From Flavobacteriales bacterium (GTDB taxonomy: Bacteria > Bacteroidota > Bacteroidia > Flavobacteriales_D > Crocinitomicaceae): a DNA stretch of 54,296 bases. This document shows positions 17,067 to 24,630 of this stretch, piece after piece. Under the pieces are notes generated by a model. It was given only the letters and a program-made list of their open reading frames with translations, was not told the DNA's origin and searched no databases. A program made the translations under genes and the position numbers. The first letter of the stretch is position 1. The number at the start of each line of letters is the position of its first letter. The stretch is taken from the NCBI GenBank assembly GCA_947475275.1, contig CANJNE010000006.1, positions 1 through 54,296 on the forward strand. The letters are read 5' to 3'.

Positions 17067-17837
17067 ATGAAAACAAAAAAAGATATCGTCGAAAATTGGT
17101 TACCTCGCTACACCGGAATGCCTCTAGATCAATTTGGAGAATATATTCTACTTTGTAATTTTCACAACTACGTAGACAAATTCGCTCAGATGCACAATGT
17201 CGCCATTTATGGAGAAGGAAAACCCATGCAATGTGCAACTTATGGCGGAATTTCAATTATAAATTTTGGAATGGGTAGCGCTTCAGCCGCAACGTGTATG
17301 GATTTATTGTCGGCTATTAAACCAAAGGGTGCCCTTTTTTTAGGAAAATGCGGCGGTTTAAAGAAAAAGAATGAAGTGGGTGATTTGGTATTACCAATAG
17401 CAGCAATAAGAGGCGACGGAACGAGTAATGACTACTTTCCAGCTGAAGTTCCTGCTTTACCCGCTTTTGCGCTTCAAAAAGCCATTTCTACAACAATTAG
17501 AGACTTCAACAGAGATTATTGGACAGGAACAGTTTACACTACAAACAGACGCGTTTGGGAACATGATGATGAATTCAAATTGTACCTTCAAAAAGTGAGA
17601 GCTATGGCAATTGACATGGAAACTGCAACCATCTTCACCGTTGGATTTGCCAATAATATTCCAACAGGCGCTTTGCTCCTTATTTCTGACCAACCTATGA
17701 CACCTGAAGGGGTGAAAACTGAAAAAAGTGATATCGCAGTTACCTCTTCATATGTCGATGCACATCTTCAAATTGGGATAGACTCGCTAAAACAGCTCAT
17801 CAATAATGGACACACCGTAAAACACCTTCGTTTTTAG
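17067..17837 (+). CDS. AMP nucleosidase, short Bacteroidota type
   Basis: This 256-aa purine nucleosidase/phosphorylase-fold protein matches the short AMP nucleosidase seen in Bacteroidota, which hydrolyses AMP to adenine and ribose 5-phosphate. Family motifs include ISIINFGMGSASAATCMDLL, ALFLGKCGGLKKKNEVGDLV, IRGDGTSNDYFP, and the active-site region AMAIDMETATIFTVGF. It lacks the N-terminal regulatory domain of E. coli Amn. It is the last gene of the serC operon. The stop codon lies inside a 15-nt sequence that recurs before the next gene. Confidence 0.88.
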   Translation: MKTKKDIVENWLPRYTGMPLDQFGEYILLCNFHNYVDKFAQMHNVAIYGEGKPMQCATYGGISIINFGMGSASAATCMDLLSAIKPKGALFLGKCGGLKKKNEVGDLVLPIAAIRGDGTSNDYFPAEVPALPAFALQKAISTTIRDFNRDYWTGTVYTTNRRVWEHDDEFKLYLQKVRAMAIDMETATIFTVGFANNIPTGALLLISDQPMTPEGVKTEKSDIAVTSSYVDAHLQIGIDSLKQLINNGHTVKHLRF

Positions 17838-17922
17838 TTTTAAATCATCCCACGAAGCGAATACACAATACGTTGAAATTGTATGCACGTATTATCATTT
17901 TGAAGGATTTTAGTTTTAAATC
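17832..17922 (+). repeat. 15-nt direct repeats bracketing an intergenic segment
   Basis: TTTTAGTTTTAAATC occurs at 17832-17846, overlapping the AMP nucleosidase stop, and again exactly at 17908-17922, eight nucleotides before the next ATG. Between them lies an inverted repeat AATACGT...ACGTATT (17867-17893) without a T-tract. The function is unknown; it may be a local duplication scar or a regulatory pair. Confidence 0.6.
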
Positions 17923-17930
17923 TTTCAAAA

Positions 17931-18524
17931 ATGACTGCCAGATACTTCTTAATTCTTTTCACTGCGATAATCGCAATATCCTCAATATCTCTGTTTTCAT
18001 TTCTTTCTTGTGAAAAGGAGATCATAAAAGAAAACCAAAACATTACGAATAAAGGCCTACCCATTAAAGGAACAATATGTGGTACAATTGAACAAAAAGA
18101 TATTTTGAATAGTAACGATGATGTTATAGGAACAGCATTGTTATACAACAATAAAGAGAATTTTTATCTAGAAATCACGCTTCCAGACAGTTTGTGTATA
18201 TTGAATTGTTTTGTTCATTCTTCTTCAAGTTTATACGATTTCCCATTAGATTCTGCATATAATCTTAATTGGCCAACTTTTAACCATAACTATAGATATA
18301 CTTTACTCAGCAGTTTCAAAAAGATTATTATTCCCTTGTATGAAATTCCCAACAGAAGTTATCTTGCTGTGGCAATTGAATATGGAAAATGGATTAATCA
18401 AGAACTTACGAAACAAATATCTTGGATAGATGGTATTCGTTATGGCTCAAGTGTGCGAGGCAGGGTAACCGCTTACGACAAAAAACAATGTCTCAAGCAA
18501 GCTAAGGAGGCTATCAATGAATAA
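17931..18524 (+). CDS. Putative lipoprotein of unknown function (197 aa)
   Basis: I do not recognise the family. The N-terminus is a long hydrophobic stretch (YFLILFTAIIAISSISLFSF) followed by LSCEKE, a plausible but imperfect lipobox with Cys at about residue 27. The mature part is a small protein with probable beta strands and a carboxypeptidase-regulatory-like feel (DSLCILNCFVHSSSSLYDFP), ending in a charged helix rich in Lys. It stands between AMP nucleosidase and the CPBP protease on the same strand. No clear promoter is seen. Confidence 0.6.
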   Translation: MTARYFLILFTAIIAISSISLFSFLSCEKEIIKENQNITNKGLPIKGTICGTIEQKDILNSNDDVIGTALLYNNKENFYLEITLPDSLCILNCFVHSSSSLYDFPLDSAYNLNWPTFNHNYRYTLLSSFKKIIIPLYEIPNRSYLAVAIEYGKWINQELTKQISWIDGIRYGSSVRGRVTAYDKKQCLKQAKEAINE

Positions 18525-18563
18525 CCTTAAGCATAGATTTTTTATTTTTGACTAAAAACCATA

Positions 18564-19121
18564 ATGGAAAAACGCAAAATCTATTTTCTCGGATTGATAA
18601 CATTACTCGTTTTTCCTTTACCTGCTTTTTTTATTCTTTATTTTTCCGAGGGTATTGATCCTTTGGATATATTAAAGATCGGAGATCATTGGTTTCAAAA
18701 TATTTTATACGGTTTTTGCCTTGGTCTTGCTTATGCCCTATTTGCCTTTGTTATTCTTCAAGCTCCAATATTTCGAAAGGTTCCATTAAAAGTAACCGAT
18801 TTAGTTAAAAAATTAAGACTAAACTATTTGGATGCAATCTTTTTATCTATTTGCGCGGGAATTGGAGAAGAACTCCTTTTTAGAGTTGGTGTTCAATATT
18901 ATCTTGGGATTTATTTAACAGCAATACTTTTTGTTGCAGTTCACGGATATTTCAGCTTAAAAAAGCCATTAATGTCATTGTATGGCTTACTTGTTTTACC
19001 ATTAGCATTAATTCTTGGTTTTGGATATGAATATTTTGGGTTTTGGTTCGCTGCAGCAATACATTTTTTCTACGATTTAACTTTGTTTGCAGCTATTATT
19101 GGCTGGAAAAAAGTTGATTAA
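18564..19121 (+). CDS. CPBP-family intramembrane glutamic protease (Rce1/Abi type)
   Basis: This 185-aa membrane protein has about six hydrophobic helices and the CPBP catalytic set. GEELLFR (Glu102, Glu103, Arg107) is motif 1, VAVHG (His127) motif 2, and AIHFFYD (His167) motif 3. CPBP proteases cut within membranes and relate to eukaryotic CAAX protease Rce1; in bacteria they serve bacteriocin immunity or envelope signalling. It is short, at about the minimal core. A perfect -7 box TATTTTTG sits at 18543-18550 without a -33 TTG. The substrate is unknown. Confidence 0.85.
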   Translation: MEKRKIYFLGLITLLVFPLPAFFILYFSEGIDPLDILKIGDHWFQNILYGFCLGLAYALFAFVILQAPIFRKVPLKVTDLVKKLRLNYLDAIFLSICAGIGEELLFRVGVQYYLGIYLTAILFVAVHGYFSLKKPLMSLYGLLVLPLALILGFGYEYFGFWFAAAIHFFYDLTLFAAIIGWKKVD

Positions 19122-19201
19122 AAACGCTAATCAAAAGCAACCTATCTGAAATATAAAAGTCTTATAATTTGAGTTCAAGAAAGTTGAATTGAAAAATAAA
19201 T

Positions 19202-19209
19202 TATATTTG
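19202..19209 (+). promoter_or_regulatory. Candidate -7 box for the 136-aa lipoprotein gene
   Basis: TATATTTG matches the consensus perfectly, 40 nt before the ATG at 19250. The nearest TTG lies 15 nt upstream, slightly shorter than the usual 17-23 nt spacing. Confidence 0.45.
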
Positions 19210-19249
19210 ACTCAGATTTAACCCGGACAAAAATTAACTTAAAGAATTT

Positions 19250-19660
19250 ATGAAAAAAAAATTGTTTTTTCTGCCTGTTGTAATCGTTGCATTAAGTGGA
19301 TGTGGTGGTAGTGATGGAAATGCTGAACTTCGTGCAAATGCAATGTGCGATTGTGTCAAGGAAATAGTAGATATTTCAAGTATAAATGCTACCAACATTG
19401 AAGACAAAATGAGGGAAATCGACAGAGATAAATCTAAACAAACCAAATACGCAAAGTGTCTTTTGGGTGTTCTTGAAGGTATGAACACAGATATCGCAGA
19501 TTTGAATCAAGAAGAGAAAAAAGGATATACAAAAACGCTACTAAAAGCAGGTATTGACTGCGAATGCACTGATAAATTAATGGATAACATTCCTTATGAC
19601 ATGCTGAAAATTGCAATGCCATCATTGAAAGAGGAAGTGGAAAGAATGGAGTCAAGGTAG
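19250..19660 (+). CDS. Small lipoprotein of unknown function (136 aa)
   Basis: The signal peptide ends in a perfect lipobox LSGCG (Cys18). The mature protein is helical and charged, with cysteines in an early MCDCV and a late DCECTD, plus one in YAKCLLG. That spacing suggests two disulphides pinning a helical hairpin. No T9SS domain or known fold is recognised. It has its own candidate promoter and sits before another small secreted helical protein. Confidence 0.75.
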   Translation: MKKKLFFLPVVIVALSGCGGSDGNAELRANAMCDCVKEIVDISSINATNIEDKMREIDRDKSKQTKYAKCLLGVLEGMNTDIADLNQEEKKGYTKTLLKAGIDCECTDKLMDNIPYDMLKIAMPSLKEEVERMESR

Positions 19661-19746
19661 ATTGCAATCCTATAATTTTTATTCATAAATGCTTTTGTTT
19701 TTAAATCTGAGAAATAAATAATATAAAATCTAAATAAATTAAACCC

Positions 19747-20151
19747 ATGAATATTTCAAGAATTTTCTTTACAGTAATTTTAATATTTGTTACTAAATCT
19801 TGGTGCATAGGTCAGACTTCAACTCCTGAAGAGCGCGCTGCATTATTAACAGAGAGAATGATTACAAATCTTGCTTTAAATGAAACACAAATAGAGCAGG
19901 TCACTCAAATCAACCTAGGTGTAACACAAAAAAATGACGCCATTAACAATGACCCTAATATGACCCAAGAGCTTAAATTGGCAAGTTTACAAGGGAACAA
20001 CGACATCCGCAGGTCTTATTTTAAGCTTATTTTAACTGAAGAACAGTACAACAAGTACATAGAAATGGAAGAATCAACAACCGAGATTAAGAATGTTAAC
20101 AAGAACATTAAACTGGAGAAAGAAAGTTTAAAACAAGAAAAAGAAGATTAA
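19747..20151 (+). CDS. Small secreted helical protein, Spy/CpxP-like
   Basis: This 134-aa protein has a signal peptide ending in SWCIGQ. The mature chain is all helical. NLALNETQIEQVTQIN followed by ILTEEQYNKYIEM resembles the paired LTxxQ motifs of Spy/CpxP-type periplasmic chaperones and related Bacteroidota sensor-like proteins. The C-terminal tail is Lys/Glu-rich. Chaperone or stress-sensing function is an analogy only. A terminator follows 24 nt after the stop. Confidence 0.7.
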   Translation: MNISRIFFTVILIFVTKSWCIGQTSTPEERAALLTERMITNLALNETQIEQVTQINLGVTQKNDAINNDPNMTQELKLASLQGNNDIRRSYFKLILTEEQYNKYIEMEESTTEIKNVNKNIKLEKESLKQEKED

Positions 20152-20175
20152 TCTATAATACAGATTATTTGGAAT

Positions 20176-20203
20176 GGCTGTTTCGAAAGATTCAGCCTTT
20201 TTT
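20176..20203 (+). terminator. Terminator between the Spy-like gene and msrA
   Basis: GGCTG (20176-20180) pairs with CAGCC (20193-20197) around a loop containing TTTCGAAA, followed by six T. It serves the plus strand; the minus strand has no matching T-tract for msrA. The T-run overlaps the msrA stop codon. Confidence 0.7.
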
Positions 20204-20729
20204 ATTTTAAGCGCTCAGCAAAAACCTTTTTAAACTTTTCCACTTTTGGCCTTACAACCGCATGACAATAACCATTCCCTGGGTTCAACTCGAAATAATT
20301 GTGGTGATACGCCTCAGCTCTGAAAAAATTCGAAAGCGGAACAATCTCAGTAACAATTGGCTTATCCCAAACCTTTTCTTCGGTTAATTTCAATTTATAG
20401 GCATTCGATTTTTGTTCTTGTTCTGTATCATGAAAGAAAATTACAGAACGGTATTGTGTCCCAATATCATTTCCTTGTCGATTCAGTTGCGTTGGATCAT
20501 GCACAAACCAAAACACTTCCAATAATTCATCAAAACTAATTTGATGCTCATCATAAACTACCCTAGCTACTTCTGCATGACCAGTTGTGCCATTGCATAC
20601 CTCTTCATAGGTTGGATTGTCTTTATGCCCTCCGGCATAACCAGGATATACATCAAGTACTCCTTTCATTTCTTTATAACAGGCCTCAATGCACCAAAAG
20701 CATCCAGCCCCAAATGTTGCTTCTTTCAT
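20202..20729 (-). CDS. msrA: Peptide-methionine (S)-S-oxide reductase
   Basis: MsrA reduces methionine-S-sulfoxide in oxidised proteins. The motif GAGCFWCIEA (Cys10 nucleophile) opens the protein, followed by YPGYAGGHKDNPTYEEVCNG, TGHAEV and FWFVHDPTQLNRQGNDIGTQYRS pieces, all typical. A late cysteine in NGYCHAVVRPKV may resolve the disulphide. The track begins at 20783. I chose ATG 20729 (175 aa) because MKEATFGAGCFWC is the usual family start, the extra 18 residues are not a signal peptide, and a promoter lies over the upstream ATG. Confidence 0.93.
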   Translation of the reverse strand: MKEATFGAGCFWCIEACYKEMKGVLDVYPGYAGGHKDNPTYEEVCNGTTGHAEVARVVYDEHQISFDELLEVFWFVHDPTQLNRQGNDIGTQYRSVIFFHDTEQEQKSNAYKLKLTEEKVWDKPIVTEIVPLSNFFRAEAYHHNYFELNPGNGYCHAVVRPKVEKFKKVFAERLK

Positions 20730-20759
20730 TTGTACTAATTCAATCTCTAAAAGTAGAAA

Positions 20760-20793
20760 CAAAACTATTTCCCACAAGTTCATTGTGAATCAA
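20760..20793 (-). promoter_or_regulatory. Probable msrA promoter
   Basis: On the minus strand TTG (CAA at 20791-20793), 23-nt spacer, TAGTTTTG (20760-20767) matches the consensus at the upper spacing limit. The start site would be near 20754, downstream of the track's ATG at 20783 and 25 nt before the preferred ATG at 20729. Confidence 0.5.
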
Positions 20794-20825
20794 ATTAAAA
20801 TGAAGATTTGAACTAACTTTACCTC

Positions 20826-21989
20826 ATGTTTAAATCTTACGGCAGAAACTTCTGGATCATGTCATTGGCGATGTTTCTGTTTATGACAGGATTTAATCTG
20901 ATTCTTCCCGAATTGAATCAATTCATGACCCAATTAGGAGGTGAAGAACATAAAGGACTTATCATTACCCTTTTCACCATTTCAGCAGGATTGGCGCGTC
21001 CTTTCTCTGGGAAGTTATCTGATTTAATTGGACGTAAGAAAGTTATGGTAGCGGGAATTGTTTTGGCAATAGTTGTATGTCTGATGTATCCATTTTCTGA
21101 AACTGTGTTTTTCTTTCTTTTGCTTCGATTTATACATGGATTTAGCGTTGGATTTATGCCAACAGGAGCCACTGCATTGATAACAGATATTTTACCTGAA
21201 AACAATCGTGGGCAAGGAATGGGGATTTGGGGAACATTTATTTCAATTGGAATTGGCTTTGGACAATCATTAGGATCATGGATTTACGCTCATTTCGGAA
21301 TGAATACCTTGTTCATGACTGCAGCATTAACAACCTCTATTTCAGGTATTTTGGTATACTTCATTCGAGAAACACTTGAAAATAAAAATTCATTTCAAAT
21401 CAATCAATTGAAAATCGAATGGCGGGATGTATTTGAACCGAATGTTATGCCAGCAGCAATGGTAATGTGGTTAACTGCAGCGTGCTCAGGAGTTATTTTT
21501 GTATTAACACCTGACATTTCAGGCTATTTAAATATCGAAAATAAAGGTTGGTTTTTTGGAATTTATGTAATTGCAACGATAGTTGTAAGACTTGCAGCAG
21601 GTACATTATCGGATAAAATCGGAAGACGCCAAACCTTAATCATTGGCATATCATTTCTTGTACTAAGTATGCTTTTAATCGGATACGCCAAGTCAACGGC
21701 TTCTTATACCATTGCTTCTTTGGTTTTTGGAATAGCTACAGGCATTACCAGCCCTACACTTTTCGCATGGACTGCAGACTTATCCCCTGAATCCAGAAGA
21801 GGAGTTGGTGCAGGAACCATGTTCATTGCTTTGGAATTTGGGATAATGCTTGGCTCCGCTTCTACATTGTTAACATACAACAATACATTTGAAACCGTCA
21901 CAATTGCTTTCCTTGTTGCGGCTGTATTTGCCTCTTTAGCCTTAGGATATGTAATTTGGCACTTGTACAGACGCAAAAGCGCTACTTAA
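20826..21989 (+). CDS. Major facilitator superfamily transporter
   Basis: This 387-aa protein has 12 predicted transmembrane helices. The MFS motif A loop between helices 2 and 3 is GKLSDLIGRKKVMVAG, repeated in the second half as AAGTLSDKIGRRQTLIIG. FMPTGATALITDILPENNRGQGMGIWG is typical of drug/H+ antiporter-like MFS members. The substrate is unknown; efflux is the best guess. It is divergent from msrA. Its stop codon shares the palindrome TTAA with the convergent queuosine-precursor transporter gene. Confidence 0.9.
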   Translation: MFKSYGRNFWIMSLAMFLFMTGFNLILPELNQFMTQLGGEEHKGLIITLFTISAGLARPFSGKLSDLIGRKKVMVAGIVLAIVVCLMYPFSETVFFFLLLRFIHGFSVGFMPTGATALITDILPENNRGQGMGIWGTFISIGIGFGQSLGSWIYAHFGMNTLFMTAALTTSISGILVYFIRETLENKNSFQINQLKIEWRDVFEPNVMPAAMVMWLTAACSGVIFVLTPDISGYLNIENKGWFFGIYVIATIVVRLAAGTLSDKIGRRQTLIIGISFLVLSMLLIGYAKSTASYTIASLVFGIATGITSPTLFAWTADLSPESRRGVGAGTMFIALEFGIMLGSASTLLTYNNTFETVTIAFLVAAVFASLALGYVIWHLYRRKSAT

Positions 21990-22696
21990 GATTTAATATT
22001 TAGGTATCGTTTGACCAAATAATGACCAAGGTAGATAAGTGGCGTTAAGGAAATCGCAATCAAAAGTTTCAAAAAGTAATTCGTTGGTGCAACATTCCAG
22101 AAATCGGTCATTGATAAATTACCTGGTAGAACAAACCCAATGTACAAAACTACCAAAGTGTCAAAAAACTGAGAAATAACGGTACTTCCTGTACTTCTTA
22201 ACCAAATGTATTTATTACCAGTTTTACGTTTAATCCAATGAAATAATGTTGCATCTAATAATTGAGAAAGCAAGAACGCAGCAATACTTCCTACAATAAC
22301 CATTTGAGCTTGACCAAAAACCTTTGTAAATTCAGCGTCGGTTGCCAGATTAGAACCAGGAATTTCTTTAGCCGGAAAATTTAAAGCTAAACTTACAATG
22401 ATGAAGCAATAGGCAATCAATGCAGCCGTAATCCATGAAACGCGTCTTACCGCTTTTTCGCCATAAAATTCATTCATTAAATCAGTTAGAATAAATACAA
22501 TAGGCCATGGAATTACTCCAACTATAGTTGTAAATGGACCTATTTGAGTATCTCCTATAGAAAAAACCAGTGGGATTTCAATCAATTTATTACTGATCAG
22601 TTCTGCAGTAATTGCACTTGTAATAAACATTCCTACGAGTACTACAAAAAGCCACTGCCTGCGCTCATTAAATTTTAAATCTGAAGTCAATTCCAT
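21986..22696 (-). CDS. Queuosine precursor transporter (VUT/YhhQ, DUF165 family)
   Basis: This 236-aa inner-membrane protein has about six helices and the family hallmark FILTDLMNEFYGEKAVRRVSW (TDxxxExYG). Family members such as YhhQ import preQ0 or preQ1 for synthesis of the tRNA base queuosine. The segment KTGNKYIWLRSTGSTVISQFFDT is also characteristic. It lies 37 nt behind the NlpC/P60 gene on the same strand. The stop overlaps the convergent MFS stop by 4 nt. Which precursor it carries is not decidable here. Confidence 0.9.
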   Translation of the reverse strand: MELTSDLKFNERRQWLFVVLVGMFITSAITAELISNKLIEIPLVFSIGDTQIGPFTTIVGVIPWPIVFILTDLMNEFYGEKAVRRVSWITAALIAYCFIIVSLALNFPAKEIPGSNLATDAEFTKVFGQAQMVIVGSIAAFLLSQLLDATLFHWIKRKTGNKYIWLRSTGSTVISQFFDTLVVLYIGFVLPGNLSMTDFWNVAPTNYFLKLLIAISLTPLIYLGHYLVKRYLNIKS

Positions 22697-22733
22697 TTAC
22701 GGAAATTAAAAAGAAAAAACGGAACTTGGTGAT

Positions 22734-23297
22734 TTAATCGGATTCTCCGTAATCCAAGCGTTTCGCTTTAATAAAGCGTGGAATATAGTATTTACTGGTT
22801 TTGAAATTATCAATTACTACTCCTCGTGACGAAGATGAATGAATAAATTTAATAGCATCTGAAGAAACTTCAACCACCATGGCAACATGCCCAACACTTT
22901 TGGAATTGACATCCCTGCCTTTAAAGAACATTAAATCACCTGGCTGAATATCAGCGAGTTTGACTGTTTCACCTAACTCAGCCATTCCGGTACTTGTTCG
23001 AACTAGACTGAATCCAAAATTGCCAAAAACATAGGAAATAAAACCGGAACAATCAAAACCAGAAGGTGTTGATCCTGCCCATTTATAGGGGGTACCCATG
23101 AATGTTTTTGCAAAATCAATGATTTCGTTTACTTGTTCATTGGGCGCATTTGCTGAATCAATTATTTCTGTACCCGAAGAGAGAAGAGTATCAACTTTGA
23201 GTGTATCTTCATTTTGAGCAGTTTGACCAAATGCACTTAAAGAAAGAAAGCATCCAATCAGCAGCAAATAATTTAGTATGAACTTATTTCTTTGCAT
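22734..23297 (-). CDS. NlpC/P60-family peptidoglycan hydrolase (C40 peptidase)
   Basis: The enzyme cleaves peptide cross-bridges in the cell wall, probably in the periplasm. With the start at 23297 it has 187 aa and a signal peptide MQRNKFILNYLLLIGCFLSL ending AFGQ. The catalytic residues are Cys83 in FDCSGFISYVFG, His137 in SVGHVAMVVE and His153 in KFIHSSSSRG. The track start at 23363 would add 22 residues before the signal peptide and lies upstream of the promoter at 23306-23337, so I rejected it. It is a compact single-domain enzyme without binding modules. Confidence 0.93.
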   Translation of the reverse strand: MQRNKFILNYLLLIGCFLSLSAFGQTAQNEDTLKVDTLLSSGTEIIDSANAPNEQVNEIIDFAKTFMGTPYKWAGSTPSGFDCSGFISYVFGNFGFSLVRTSTGMAELGETVKLADIQPGDLMFFKGRDVNSKSVGHVAMVVEVSSDAIKFIHSSSSRGVVIDNFKTSKYYIPRFIKAKRLDYGESD

Positions 23298-23305
23298 TGC
23301 GGTTG

Positions 23306-23337
23306 CAAAATTATAATTATTTTCGAAGTTCAAACAA
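23306..23337 (-). promoter_or_regulatory. Promoter of the NlpC/P60 gene
   Basis: On the minus strand TAATTTTG (23306-23313) is preceded by TTG at 17 nt (23331-23333) and another at 21 nt (23335-23337), both within range. The start site would be within a few bases of the ATG at 23297, giving an almost leaderless mRNA. The same 52 nt must also hold the promoter of the divergent MerR gene. Confidence 0.6.
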
Positions 23338-23349
23338 GCTTTTTCCAAA

Positions 23350-23691
23350 ATGATTGATTCCAAACAATTGACGAAGTTGTATTATTCCATCGGAGAGGTT
23401 GCTGCTATTTTTAATGTAAATGCTTCATTAATAAGGTTTTGGGAAAAAGAATTCAGTACCATTCAACCTAAAAAAAGTAAAAAAGGGAACAGACTGTTTA
23501 CAGTCAAGGACATTGAAAATTTTAACAAGATTTACCATTTAGTAAAAACAAATGGCTACACTTTGGAGGGTGCTAAAAAGGTTTTAAAGGACAAAAACGC
23601 AACAATTGAAACACAATCCAAAAACAATAATGATAACATCATTGAAAAACTGGAGCAGATAAAAACTAAACTTAAGCAATTAAAAGTTTAA
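23350..23691 (+). CDS. MerR-family transcriptional regulator (small)
   Basis: This 113-aa protein is a winged-helix MerR DNA-binding domain: YYSIGEVAAIFNVNASLIRFWEKEF (helix-turn-helix), then KKGNRLFTVKDIENFNKIYHLV (wing) and TLEGAKKVLKDKN. A short basic coiled-coil tail (IIEKLEQIKTKLKQLKV) follows for dimerisation. There is no effector domain and no metal-binding cysteine. Small MerR proteins of this form are widespread in Bacteroidota and uncharacterised. It is divergent from the cell-wall hydrolase gene, whose promoter it could control. Confidence 0.9.
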   Translation: MIDSKQLTKLYYSIGEVAAIFNVNASLIRFWEKEFSTIQPKKSKKGNRLFTVKDIENFNKIYHLVKTNGYTLEGAKKVLKDKNATIETQSKNNNDNIIEKLEQIKTKLKQLKV

Positions 23692-23695
23692 TCTT

Positions 23696-24622
23696 CTACT
23701 TATTAATTTTCGAGAAAGGTATAAATCTCGGAACCTTGCTTTGGTAATTTTTGTATTCTGGATATTTTCTCGCTGATATTTCCTCTGAGAAATCTGAACT
23801 TCCTTTGAATAAAATGACAAGTAAAACACATCCGGCAATAGACCAATTGATCCATTCGCCTGTGGCTACAACACTAAAAAAATAAAACACAATCCATATG
23901 CTTTGTTCGGCCATATAATTAGGATGTCTTACGATTGACCACAAACCTTTAGTGACAAAACCCTTTTCGTAATCTTCTAATGGAAGATTATTATTAATTC
24001 TCCTGTACTTTTCAGTTTGAAAATCATATTGTTGCTGGTCTGCAATGTATTCCCAAACCACAAAACCAACAAATAAAGCTGCCAAAATATAATCGATAAT
24101 AGTTAAACCAATTTGTGCATCAGCACCAATTACTGTTAATATCGGAAGTGTAAATAGAAAAATCAGGGTATTTTGATAGGCACAAATGAAAAACAAATCA
24201 AATAACATCCAAACAAATCTATTGTTAAAACCTGGGCGTTTTCTCAACTCTTCCCAACGGTAGTCTTCCTCACCTGCCCAAAATTTCCATTGGTAAGCAC
24301 CTCTTCGTGCAAAATTATAGGTGAGACGCATCCCCCAAATGGTAACCAAAACAGACATAAGTACCATCCTGTCTGGAAAATTTGCTTCAATGGTCATATA
24401 CCAAGTATAAACAATTGGTACTATGCTCCATAGCTTATCTACTTGAGAATTGTTTCCAGTTATTTCCCCAACAATAAAACAATATGCAACAACACCAAGA
24501 AGAATTAGTGATGAATTCCACAGAATTTCTGTTTGTAAAGTATTCAGGGGTGTACCAATATAGAAAGAAACAATCGGAAGTACGATAACAGTAAAAATGA
24601 GCAATAAAATGGTAACTAACAT
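23696..24622 (-). CDS. DUF1295 membrane protein (steroid 5-alpha-reductase-like fold)
   Basis: This 308-aa protein has about six to seven transmembrane helices. The C-terminal region matches the DUF1295/ICMT-like family: YWKFWAGEEDYRWEELRKRPG-type sequence in the middle (here QWKFWAGEEDYRWEELRKRP), then FVTKGLWSIVRHPNYMAEQS and WVVFYFF-like helices. RHPNY is the NADPH/cofactor-site signature shared with steroid reductases and isoprenylcysteine methyltransferases. The substrate is unknown; a lipid is likely. It follows aroB by 8 nt on the minus strand. Confidence 0.87.
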   Translation of the reverse strand: MLVTILLLIFTVIVLPIVSFYIGTPLNTLQTEILWNSSLILLGVVAYCFIVGEITGNNSQVDKLWSIVPIVYTWYMTIEANFPDRMVLMSVLVTIWGMRLTYNFARRGAYQWKFWAGEEDYRWEELRKRPGFNNRFVWMLFDLFFICAYQNTLIFLFTLPILTVIGADAQIGLTIIDYILAALFVGFVVWEYIADQQQYDFQTEKYRRINNNLPLEDYEKGFVTKGLWSIVRHPNYMAEQSIWIVFYFFSVVATGEWINWSIAGCVLLVILFKGSSDFSEEISARKYPEYKNYQSKVPRFIPFSKINK

Positions 24623-24630
24623 AGCTTATA

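Noticed and set aside
17867-17893. Inverted repeat AATACGT...ACGTATT as a terminator for the serC operon
   Set aside because: The 13-nt loop is long, the stem has only two G-C pairs, and no T-tract follows.
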